Positions 6,706 through 11,801 of a stretch of DNA of 11,946 nt are shown one piece after another; positions within the stretch are counted from its first letter, which is position 1; the number at the start of each line of letters is the position of its first letter. This DNA is from Candidatus Bathyarchaeota archaeon (GTDB taxonomy: Archaea; Thermoproteota; Bathyarchaeia; TCS64), in contig DAOVEE010000041.1 of NCBI GenBank assembly GCA_030669135.1, positions 1-11,946 of the forward strand, read 5' to 3'. The position numbers were made by a program, and so were the translations under genes. The notes beneath the pieces were generated by a model, which did not search any database, was not told the DNA's origin, and saw only the letters and a program-made list of their open reading frames with translations.

Positions 6706-7025
6706 GCGCCCAGCTTATTCGCCCTGTCGAGGGCCTCCATGAGCTTCATCAGGGTGTCCGTGAGCTCGCCGATGAGCGCAGGGTCGTCAGCTTCCTCGAG
6801 CCTCGTCTGGACCTCGTCGATCTTCTTCCTAAAAGACTCTTCAAGCCTCTCCTTGTGGGCCTCGGCCTGCGAGTCGGCGTCGCCTTTAACGTACTTGACC
6901 GGCTTGTTACACATGGGGCATATGGTGTCGCCGTTCCTCAGCTGAAACAGTGGTGTCCCGCACTCCGGGCAGGTATCGCTCAGCATGCGCGCCCCTTGCC
7001 GCAGGAGCTCACCCATCTTCTTCAC
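6702..7025 (-). CDS. Zinc-ribbon protein of the Sjogren's/scleroderma autoantigen p27 family
   Basis: The product (107 residues from GTG 7025) has the N-terminal motif MGELLRQGARMLSDTCPECG, very like the archaeal and eukaryotic autoantigen-1/p27 family. A zinc ribbon follows with ligands Cys19, Cys22, Cys36 and Cys39 (CPECG and CPMCN). After it comes a charged helical tail of about 60 residues likely to form a coiled coil. The molecular role of the family is not established; a part in nucleic-acid or protein complexes is often assumed. The frame is open to an ATG at 7082 that overlaps the stop of the DUF952 gene. GTG 7025 has GAGGG upstream and fits the usual family start; TTG 7040 is another option. 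The last base-pairs overlap the transporter stop convergently by four bases. Confidence 0.8.
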   Translation of the reverse strand: MKKMGELLRQGARMLSDTCPECGTPLFQLRNGDTICPMCNKPVKYVKGDADSQAEAHKERLEESFRKKIDEVQTRLEEADDPALIGELTDTLMKLMEALDRANKLGA

Positions 7026-7071
7026 GCTGCCCTCAGACAAGCCGGCACCAACAACGCATAGACGCGCCCGC

Positions 7072-7410
7072 TTAAGAATCATTCACGTCGGGATGGGTGA
7101 AGAAGCCGTCCTCTCCAGCCTCAAAGCGCTCCACCTTCACCACGGCGCCCACGTTGATGAGTCCATAGACGTGGGGGTAAAGCTTACTACTGCCTCCGTC
7201 TTCCTCGACCACCCGTGAGTCCAGTCTATCTGGGTCGACGTGGAGGAGAACCAGGCCCAGCTGCCCCCTGTAAATCGAGTTCGCCACCTCGACGACCTGA
7301 TGCGGGTAGGAGCAGTGGATGTACCCCTGATCGTGCAGGGAACCGGTCTGGTATAACCCGTCCTCTTGGGCTCTCACTCACTCGTCGCCGTGGGCTATAT
7401 GAAGCAGCAT
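7072..7410 (-). pseudogene. DUF952 protein gene interrupted by one in-frame TGA
   Basis: From the ATG at 7410 the frame reads MLLHIAHGDE, then TGA at 7380-7378, then VRAQEDGLYQTGSLHDQGYIHCS and on to a TAA at 7074-7072. DUF952 proteins start with a short strand, a conserved Trp after about ten residues, then a (G)xYxxxSLxxxGFIHCS segment. The stop sits exactly where that Trp is expected, so TGG to TGA is the simple explanation. The remaining family marks are intact: GYIHCSYPHQVVEVAN, LVLLHVDPDRL and PHVYGLINVGAVV. GGAGGT at 7422-7417 is six bases before the ATG and a TATA-like tract lies at 7433-7445, so the upstream start was real. GTG 7377, straight after the stop, could allow a shortened product of 101 residues. 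Family function is unknown. A sequencing error is the main alternative; other genes here end in TGA, so TGA is not a sense codon. Confidence 0.78.
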
Positions 7411-7432
7411 GGGGAAACCTCCGCTGAGCGAG

Positions 7433-7445
7433 TTAATTAAAAATA
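7433..7445. promoter_or_regulatory. AT-rich divergent promoter between DUF952 gene and a small ORF
   Basis: TTAATTAAAAATA contains the palindrome TTAATTAA and is the only AT-rich tract between the two opposed units. Leftward it predicts a transcript start at about 7410-7416, beside the DUF952 ATG. Rightward it predicts a start at about 7460-7470, just before the GGAGG at 7468-7472. Confidence 0.45.
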
Positions 7446-7476
7446 CCTTCAACGGATGAAACCCGGTGGAGGTCTG

Positions 7477-7583
7477 ATGGGGCGAGTCTGAAGTATATCC
7501 AACACGCCATCATCGAGGGGGTCAAGAAGTACTATTCACGAGTTGCCGAAGGGGCTACCTTAAAAACTGTTCAGAGAATGTAA
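7477..7583 (+). pseudogene. Small ORF with a probable one-base frameshift
   Basis: GGAGG at 7468-7472 precedes an ATG at 7477 by four bases, but that frame ends after four codons (MGRV). One frame over, a coding-like stretch follows: SLKYIQHAIIEGVKK then YYSRVAEGATLKTVQRM, ending at TAA 7581-7583. Its codons end mostly in G or C over the first half, as in the real genes here. Adding one G to the GGGG at 7479-7482 would join the start to this frame as MGASLKYIQ..., 34 residues. The stretch has no start codon of its own except CTG 7488. I do not recognise a family. It could be a damaged small gene, a sequencing error in a short G run, or chance. Confidence 0.35.
7560..7566 (+). promoter_or_regulatory. 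TATA box of the small membrane protein gene
   Basis: TTAAAAA is centred 25 bases before the ATG at 7588, so transcription would begin on or next to the start codon. It lies inside the frameshifted ORF. Confidence 0.5.
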
Positions 7584-7587
7584 CTGT

Positions 7588-7761
7588 ATGCCTCTGGTGG
7601 ATAGGTTCAACAAGGTGACCGGCCTCATAGTCGGGGCCACGCTGGGAGGCATCGTGGGCAACATCCTCGGCAACCTCGGCCTGGGCATGGTGGTGGGCGC
7701 GTCCCTCGGGCTGCTGCTGGGGCAGTGGTGCTGCATCAAGGCAGAGCGTAAAGCAACATAA
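7588..7761 (+). CDS. Small glycine-rich membrane protein (57 residues)
   Basis: The ATG at 7588 opens a frame of 57 codons closed by TAA at 7759-7761. It has a charged start MPLVDRFNKVTG, then a long hydrophobic glycine-patterned stretch (about 13-47) with GATLGGIVGNILGNLGLG and GASLGLLLGQ. A double Cys at 48-49 (WCC) and a basic end KAERKAT follow. GxxxG-type spacing suggests a glycine-zipper hairpin of one or two membrane helices. Codons end in G or C nearly throughout, as in neighbouring genes, and a TATA box stands at the leaderless distance. Function is unknown; glycine-zipper proteins often oligomerise in membranes. Only two bases separate it from the earliest possible start of the methyltransferase frame, but that gene has its own promoter. 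Confidence 0.65.
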   Translation: MPLVDRFNKVTGLIVGATLGGIVGNILGNLGLGMVVGASLGLLLGQWCCIKAERKAT

Positions 7762-7784
7762 GAATGGTCCAAGTAGGAGCCTTG

Positions 7785-7792
7785 TTTTTAAG
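7785..7792 (+). promoter_or_regulatory. TATA box of the rRNA methyltransferase gene
   Basis: TTTTTAAG is centred about 29 bases before the TTG at 7818 and predicts a transcript start near 7815. It lies downstream of the ATG at 7764, which therefore is unlikely to be the initiation codon from this promoter. Confidence 0.5.
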
Positions 7793-7817
7793 GGAAGCAC
7801 CCCAAGGTGAGGGTGCA

Positions 7818-8540
7818 TTGATCCAGCTAGAGGGAAGAAACCCGGTACAGGAGGCGCTCAAGACAGGAACCGTGACGCTCATCCGGGTGGAGAAGGGTAA
7901 GGAGCGGGACCCCAAGATACAGGGCATCCTCGGCGCCGCCGCGGGCAAGAAAGTCCCCGTCGAGTTCGTCACGAGGCAGAGGATGGACAAGATCAGCGAG
8001 ACGGGGCGCCACCAAGGAATCATGGCGGTGGTCGAGCCAAACCCAGGCTGGGGCTTGGAGAAGGTGCTAGAGGAGACGGGTAAGGAGGCGTGCATACTCC
8101 TGCTGGACCAGGTTCAGGACCCCCACAACCTAGGAGCAATCATCCGGACCTCTGACGCCGCCGGAGTAGACGGCGTGGTGATACCCAAGAAGGGGAGCGC
8201 GGACCTAGGGGCGACGGCCCACAGAGTCTCCATGGGGGGCAGCCTCCACGTGCCTGTCTGGAGGCGGAGCCTCTACACGGCGATAAAGACCTTGAAGGAC
8301 GACGGGTTCAGGGTCGTGGGAGTGGACGCCTCCGGCGACGCGCCGTACTGGACCGTCGACCTGACGGGAGCCGTCGCTTTCGTCATAGGCGGCGAGGACA
8401 GAGGCATAAACCCCACCCTCTTGGAGAAGTGCGACACCCTCATCAGGATACCCATGATGGGCAAGATACCCTCACTCAACGTGAGCGTCGCCACGGCTAT
8501 AGTGCTCTACGAGAGGATGAGGCAACAGGAAACTGGATAA
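7818..8540 (+). CDS. rlmB: TrmH/SpoU-family RNA 2'-O-methyltransferase, RlmB type
   Basis: The 240-residue protein transfers a methyl group from S-adenosylmethionine to a ribose 2'-OH in rRNA or tRNA. The N-terminal LEGRNPVQEAL is the hallmark of the SpoU substrate-binding domain of the RlmB group. The C-terminal trefoil-knot domain shows all three SPOUT/TrmH motifs: QDPHNLGAIIRTSDAAG (motif 1, with the catalytic Arg), FVIGGEDRGI (motif 2) and IPMMGKIPSLNVSVATAIVL (motif 3). An ATG at 7764 would add 18 residues unlike the family and lies before the TATA box. TTG 7818 follows GGTGA at 7806-7810 and places LEGRNP at the very start as in homologues. RlmB proper modifies G2251 of bacterial 23S rRNA; the archaeal target is not known, so the symbol marks family resemblance. 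It ends 11 bases from the opposed zinc-ribbon gene. Confidence 0.87.
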   Translation: MIQLEGRNPVQEALKTGTVTLIRVEKGKERDPKIQGILGAAAGKKVPVEFVTRQRMDKISETGRHQGIMAVVEPNPGWGLEKVLEETGKEACILLLDQVQDPHNLGAIIRTSDAAGVDGVVIPKKGSADLGATAHRVSMGGSLHVPVWRRSLYTAIKTLKDDGFRVVGVDASGDAPYWTVDLTGAVAFVIGGEDRGINPTLLEKCDTLIRIPMMGKIPSLNVSVATAIVLYERMRQQETG

Positions 8541-8551
8541 GAAAAAGTGAG

Positions 8552-8866
8552 TCAGCGTTTCCTCATCGCGTTACTGACGACGAGGACGCCGATGGCGATG
8601 ATGAAGAGAGGCCAAAGAGTATCCCATCTGGCCCACGGAACCACGTCCTTCAGAAGCGTCGAGAGACCCATTAGGATGAGGAACGCGCCTATGAGCAGGG
8701 GCCAGGTCATCCTGTTTCTGCCGCCGAAGCAGTCTTCGTCGAAGTCCCAGTCCCGTCTACTTGACCTGTACGCCGGTGGATGGAGGCTGGCTCCGCAGTT
8801 CTTGCAGACGTCTGCGTCCTCTTCGTTCTCAGTTCCGCACTTCGTGCAGTACACCAAAACCGTCAC
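8552..8866 (-). CDS. Zinc-ribbon membrane protein
   Basis: The 104-residue protein begins with a zinc ribbon, YCTKCGTENEEDADVCKNCG, with ligands Cys7, Cys10, Cys21 and Cys24. A polar, acidic linker follows (about 30-52). Two membrane helices close it, at about 54-73 and 83-100, joined by a short WARWDTLWP turn; this helical hairpin with Trp-Pro resembles the small membrane domains found in LiaI/LiaF-type and DUF5668 proteins. The ribbon should face the cytoplasm. The role is unknown. Start is GTG 8866, 26 bases from the centre of a TATA box, so leaderless. It converges with the methyltransferase gene. Confidence 0.75.
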   Translation of the reverse strand: MTVLVYCTKCGTENEEDADVCKNCGASLHPPAYRSSRRDWDFDEDCFGGRNRMTWPLLIGAFLILMGLSTLLKDVVPWARWDTLWPLFIIAIGVLVVSNAMRKR

Positions 8867-8888
8867 CTAGGACGCTGATCGTCATCGT

Positions 8889-8895
8889 CTTATAG
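8889..8895 (-). promoter_or_regulatory. TATA box of the zinc-ribbon membrane protein gene
   Basis: Reading on the minus strand, CTATAAG is centred 26 bases before the GTG at 8866, which supports that start as the 5' end of the transcript. Confidence 0.5.
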
Positions 8896-8914
8896 AAACG
8901 TTACTCACGGAAAG

Positions 8915-9619
8915 CTACCTGAAGCCGTCTGGGCAGGGCTCAGGGCAGCGGCTGCACATCCTGACGTGCTCCTCCTGTGACACCCTGATGCGCGCCGCCA
9001 CCCAGAAAACAACCGACGCCAGCAGGTAAGCCTCAACGTAGAAGCTCGCACCCAGCGATCTAAGGGATGCGGTCAACATGAACGCGCCGAAAACGAAGAC
9101 GATGTTCAATACCAGATGGAACAGCGGGCTGCCCATGTCGATGAAATGCTGGATGAGGCCTAGGGCGACAAGCAGGGCGCCTGTGAAGAAGACCATCGAG
9201 GGGTCCCCGACGCTGAACCCGCCGAAGAAGCACAGGAATCCGCCGAGGATAGCCAAGATGGCGCCCAGGGCGAGGCCAGTGCACCCGGCGCACAGCGCCC
9301 TACCGTATACTCTCAACACGTGCCCGCTGAACTCTGGGCAGTCCGGGTGGTGACCGACGACGCCCGGGCTCCGCTTCGCCTCATGTCCGACGCCCCTCAG
9401 CCGCCCCGGAGCGACGGCTGCGACGAGCCCCACAGCGCAGATGAGGATGAAGAGGCCTCCGGTCACCATCGTCTGGGCGCCGAAGGTGACCTTGGGGACG
9501 TTCGGGCTAAACGCCAGCAACCCGAGGACCACGAGGAGAAGCAATCCAAGAGAGACGTACAGTAACTGCGTCCTTCGCCCAGATAGCCCCTCTTTCAGCC
9601 CCTGCCTAGGCTGCATCAT
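8915..9619 (-). CDS. Polytopic membrane protein with HHPDC and CAGCTG motifs (DUF2085-like)
   Basis: The product (234 residues from ATG 9619) has about six hydrophobic segments, near residues 19-37, 47-71, 112-136, 141-160, 165-187 and 192-210. Between the second and third lies a soluble loop with GHHPDCPEFSGHVLRVYGR (89-107), running into LCAGCTGLALG (109-119). The pattern of His/Cys followed by GR-x-LCAxCTG recalls DUF2085 membrane proteins, where the Cys residues may bind metal or a redox partner. The C-terminal tail carries a second Cys group, CSRCPEPC (222-229). Function unknown. The frame is open to 9727 but a TATA-like GTATTTGA (plus strand 9645-9652) predicts transcription from about 9622, so one of the paired ATGs at 9619 and 9616 is the start. 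It diverges from the glycosylase gene. Confidence 0.75.
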   Translation of the reverse strand: MMQPRQGLKEGLSGRRTQLLYVSLGLLLLVVLGLLAFSPNVPKVTFGAQTMVTGGLFILICAVGLVAAVAPGRLRGVGHEAKRSPGVVGHHPDCPEFSGHVLRVYGRALCAGCTGLALGAILAILGGFLCFFGGFSVGDPSMVFFTGALLVALGLIQHFIDMGSPLFHLVLNIVFVFGAFMLTASLRSLGASFYVEAYLLASVVFWVAARIRVSQEEHVRMCSRCPEPCPDGFR

Positions 9620-9644
9620 GATCGTTGATGAAGGGAACTCGGAC

Positions 9645-9652
9645 GTATTTGA
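9645..9652 (-). promoter_or_regulatory. TATA box of the DUF2085-like gene
   Basis: On the minus strand the sequence reads TCAAATAC, centred 29 bases before the ATG at 9619. The 88-base spacer to the divergent glycosylase gene shows only weak TATA-like sequence for the other direction (around 9680-9688). Confidence 0.4.
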
Positions 9653-9707
9653 AACCAAGGAGAGAACATAGGAAACCTTCATTACGATATGAACCGAAGT
9701 CGATACC

Positions 9708-10196
9708 ATGCCGGAAAACGAGACCATGCCGGGCTGGGTCTACAAGGGCAAGAGGCCCACAACGGATAGGGAGTACTTCGAGAACATGACCCGGTGTATC
9801 TTCCAAGGCGGGCTCAACTGGCAGATGATCGCCAACAAGTGGCCCAACTTCAGGGAGGCGTTCGCCGAGTTCGACATCGACAAAGTGGCCGCGTATGGGC
9901 CGGACGACGTGGCTAGGCTGCGCGGGGACGAGGGCATCATAAGGAACAGGCAGAAGATAGAGGCGACGATACGCAACGCCGAGGAGTTCAAGCGGATAGC
10001 GGCCGAGCACGGCAGCTTCCAGAAGTGGCTGGATAGCTTGGACAAGGGCAGCAACTACGACTACGTGGTGAAGAGGCTGAAGAGCAAGTTCAAACGGGTG
10101 GGAACCAGCACCGCCCATATTTTCCTGTGGAGCGTCGGCGAGCCCATAAAGTACGACGAGAGCGTCCACAGCAGGCGGCCCACGAAGATCGTCTGA
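9708..10196 (+). CDS. DNA-3-methyladenine glycosylase I (Tag)-like protein lacking the usual zinc ligands
   Basis: The 162-residue protein follows the Tag family through its core: FQGGLNWQMI (32-41), FREAFAEFDIDKVAAY (48-63), DEGIIRNRQKIEATIRNAEEF (74-94), then the late block RVGTSTAHIFLWSVG (130-144). Tag removes 3-methyladenine from DNA as a first step of base-excision repair. It is shorter than E. coli Tag (187 residues). The N-terminal HDxEWG segment is absent, and the four zinc-binding positions (Cys4, His17, His175, Cys179 in E. coli) have no counterparts. The base-recognising Glu38 aligns with Cys30, while Trp46 is kept as Trp38. So it is an HhH-superfamily relative of a divergent subgroup whose substrate may differ. 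ATG 9708 is used; ATG 9726 is possible. A T-run follows the stop. Confidence 0.8.
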   Translation: MPENETMPGWVYKGKRPTTDREYFENMTRCIFQGGLNWQMIANKWPNFREAFAEFDIDKVAAYGPDDVARLRGDEGIIRNRQKIEATIRNAEEFKRIAAEHGSFQKWLDSLDKGSNYDYVVKRLKSKFKRVGTSTAHIFLWSVGEPIKYDESVHSRRPTKIV

Positions 10197-10198
10197 CC

Positions 10199-10210
10199 CC
10201 CTCTTTTTTA
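10199..10210 (+). terminator. T-run terminator after the glycosylase gene
   Basis: CCCTCTTTTTTA begins two bases after the stop codon, with six T in a row at 10204-10209. This is a typical archaeal intrinsic stop without a hairpin. Confidence 0.55.
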
Positions 10211-10310
10211 GCGCATCATTCTATCGCAATAATGCAGCCCCTTCTACCTGATCAGGGACATCTATCAAGCCTATAGTGTATATCTAGCTAGGGCGCATCC
10301 GCAAATCACA
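10211..10310. other. Non-coding spacer, left part
   Basis: This is part of a 299-base gene-free stretch between two convergent genes. I see no ORF with coding character in it. It contains AT-rich, partly palindromic sequence at about 10270-10290 (CTATAGTGTATATCTAGCTAG in two overlapping halves) of unknown meaning. The rest up to 10495 is covered by the structured element and the opposite terminator. Confidence 0.4.
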
Positions 10311-10317
10311 TTTATAC
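10311..10317 (+). promoter_or_regulatory. TATA box in front of the structured element
   Basis: TTTATAC is centred on 10314 and predicts a transcript start near 10340, which is the first base of the inverted-repeat element. No protein gene follows on this strand until 11802. Confidence 0.45.
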
Positions 10318-10336
10318 ATTGGCTGTAAGGGATCAA

Positions 10337-10407
10337 ATGCCCGGAGGCGGTAATACCTTTTAGAAGGGGAAGGAGAAAAACCGCCTCCGTGCTCCTCCGG
10401 GAACATC
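10337..10407 (+). ncRNA. Candidate structured small RNA with two alternative stems
   Basis: CCCGGAGG (10340-10347) pairs perfectly with CCTCCGGG (10394-10401). GGAGGCGGT (10343-10351) pairs perfectly over nine bases with ACCGCCTCC (10380-10388). Both pairings use GGAGG at 10343-10347, so they exclude each other, or form an eight-pair outer stem plus CGGT/ACCG with a ten-base bulge. A small CCTT/AAGG hairpin can form in the loop at 10356-10367. The TATA box at 10311-10317 would start transcription at its left edge. ACA at 10403-10405 follows the outer stem, as in H/ACA guide RNAs, but I cannot place a proper pseudouridylation pocket or kink-turn. It does not look like tRNA, 7S RNA or RNase P RNA. 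An ATG at 10337 opens an eight-codon peptide (MPGGGNTF). The 3' end is not visible. Confidence 0.35.
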
Positions 10408-10471
10408 TAAGGTTTCTCATAGGATAGGGTCCTCTTCCCGAATCTTGAGTATAACGTACCCTAACTCGTGG

Positions 10472-10490
10472 AAAAGATAAAAAAATAAAA
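10472..10490 (-). terminator. T-rich terminator after the aldo/keto reductase gene
   Basis: On the minus strand, five bases after the TAA at 10498-10496, the sequence reads TTTTATTTTTTTATCTTTT, a strong archaeal-type stop. With the T-run at 10204-10209 it isolates the spacer from both flanking genes. Confidence 0.6.
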
Positions 10491-10495
10491 GTGAG

Positions 10496-11638
10496 TTACT
10501 GCGGCTTGGTGAAGATGCGTCTGGCTTCGCCCATGAACTTCCTGATGGGCAGCTCCTGCGGGCACTGCTCCTCGCAGACGCCGCAGGATATGCACTGGTC
10601 TGCGTGGGCCTCTGGTCCTATCTTCTCCCAGTACTTCTCCTTGACATCGTCGCTCTGGCCGCTCATGTAGTACTCGTTGTACATTCCGAGGATCTCCGGA
10701 ATATCGACGCCTTGGGGGCAGGGCATGCAGTACCTGCACGCGGTGCATCCGACGAAGCCCAACCTGTTGTAGGCGTCCTTCGCCTCGTCTATGAGCTTCA
10801 GCTCATCTGCTGTTAGGGACCCTGCCTCGCTGCGGCCGGCGTACTCCACGTTCTCCTCGACGTGCTTCATCTCGCTCATGCCGCTGAGGACGACACTCAC
10901 CTCGGGATGGTTCCAGACCCACTTTAGGGCCCACTCCACAGGCGTCCTCTTGGTCTCGGCCTTGTCCCACACAGCCTGCACGTCCTTGGGCGGCGTTACG
11001 GCGAGCTTCCCGCCCTTGATGGGTTCCATGATGACGACCGCGAGCCCTTTCTCGGCGGCGTACCGTAGCCCCTCGAGGCCTGCTTGGTACTCGGTGTCCA
11101 TGTAGTTGAGCTGGATCTGGCAGAACGTCCACTCATAGCTGTCCACGATCTCCTTGAAGAGGGCCACGTCGTCGTGGAAGCTGAAGCCTAGGTGCCCTAT
11201 CTTGCCTTCCCGGATCTTCTCCTCGGCCCAGCTGAACACGTCCAGATCCCTTATGGTGGGCCACCTGGTGTGCCTCAGCCCATGGAGCAGGTAGAAGTCG
11301 ATCTTATCCATCTCAAGCTTCCCGAGCTGCTCGTCGAGGTACTTGTCGAAGTCGCCCCGCTCGTTTATGAGCCACGTGGGCATCTTGGTGGCGAGCCGGA
11401 CCCTCTCACGGTAACCGTCCTTGAGGACCTTGCCGACCAGCCTCTCGCTCTCGCCCTGGTGGTAGGGGTACGCCGTGTCCACGTAGTTGACGCCTTGGTC
11501 GATGGCGTACCTGATCATCTTGACGGCGTGGGGCTCATCGATGTTGCCTGTGTCGCCCCCGACGACGGGGAGCCTCATGGCACCGAACCCCAGGGCTGAG
11601 ACCTCCCAATCCAGCCCCCTAAATTTACGGTACTTCAC
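10496..11638 (-). CDS. Aldo/keto reductase with C-terminal double [4Fe-4S] ferredoxin domain
   Basis: The 380-residue protein starts with the family's MKYRKFRGLDWEVSALGFGAMRLP-type opening (1-24), followed by a TIM-barrel domain to about residue 285. The catalytic tetrad is visible as Asp54 and Tyr59 (DTAYPYH), Lys85 (ATKMP) and His119 (LLHG); Tyr57 is an alternative to Tyr59. The C-terminal part holds two cluster motifs: Cys298/301/304/307 followed by Pro (CTACRYCMPCP), and Cys349/352/355/359 followed by Pro (CISCGVCEEQCP). Such proteins are annotated as ferredoxin-linked aldo/keto reductases; the substrate is unknown, and electrons may pass between the clusters and NAD(P)H chemistry. The frame is open to 11698, but GTG 11638 fits the family start, has GGTGA at 11647-11643, and lies about 17 bases after the predicted transcript start. 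No linked operon partner. Confidence 0.88.
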   Translation of the reverse strand: MKYRKFRGLDWEVSALGFGAMRLPVVGGDTGNIDEPHAVKMIRYAIDQGVNYVDTAYPYHQGESERLVGKVLKDGYRERVRLATKMPTWLINERGDFDKYLDEQLGKLEMDKIDFYLLHGLRHTRWPTIRDLDVFSWAEEKIREGKIGHLGFSFHDDVALFKEIVDSYEWTFCQIQLNYMDTEYQAGLEGLRYAAEKGLAVVIMEPIKGGKLAVTPPKDVQAVWDKAETKRTPVEWALKWVWNHPEVSVVLSGMSEMKHVEENVEYAGRSEAGSLTADELKLIDEAKDAYNRLGFVGCTACRYCMPCPQGVDIPEILGMYNEYYMSGQSDDVKEKYWEKIGPEAHADQCISCGVCEEQCPQELPIRKFMGEARRIFTKPQ

Positions 11639-11677
11639 GATATCACCTAAAATGATGTGATGAGATCGAATCCATCG

Positions 11678-11685
11678 CATATAGG
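11678..11685 (-). promoter_or_regulatory. TATA box of the aldo/keto reductase gene
   Basis: CCTATATG on the minus strand predicts a transcript start near 11655. The resulting leader of about 17 bases contains the GGTGA ribosome-binding sequence at 11647-11643, so this gene has a leader, unlike most others here. Confidence 0.5.
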
Positions 11686-11773
11686 AGTTTGCGTCCACTT
11701 GGAAGACGCGGACTCAAACGAAGCGACCACTTACAGGAGTTACGAGAACAGGCGGCGCATCGTGAGGTTTTCC

Positions 11774-11780
11774 TTTATAC
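11774..11780 (+). promoter_or_regulatory. TATA box of the secreted-protein gene
   Basis: TTTATAC is centred 25 bases before the ATG at 11802, the distance of a leaderless transcript. Confidence 0.55.
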
Positions 11781-11801
11781 CACGTTGAAGGCTGGTTAAA
11801 C

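Noticed and set aside
7378..7380. TGA in the DUF952 frame as a selenocysteine codon
   Set aside because: The aligned family position is Trp, not Cys, and no SECIS-like hairpin was noticed next to the gene. A point mutation or sequence error is simpler.
9606..10169. A 187-codon minus-strand frame opposite the Tag-like glycosylase
   Set aside because: Antisense shadow; the plus strand has clear Tag motifs and the minus frame has none.
10345..10356. GGCGGTAATACC resembling the 16S rRNA 530-loop sequence
   Set aside because: The likeness covers only about ten bases and the surroundings do not match rRNA.
10337..10407. Reading the inverted repeats as terminal repeats of a small mobile element
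   Set aside because: No flanking target-site duplication is visible and only one copy is present in the window, so this cannot be supported here.
10803..11599. Open frames on both strands inside the aldo/keto reductase gene
   Set aside because: The reductase frame carries the catalytic tetrad and eight cluster cysteines; the others are compositional by-products.
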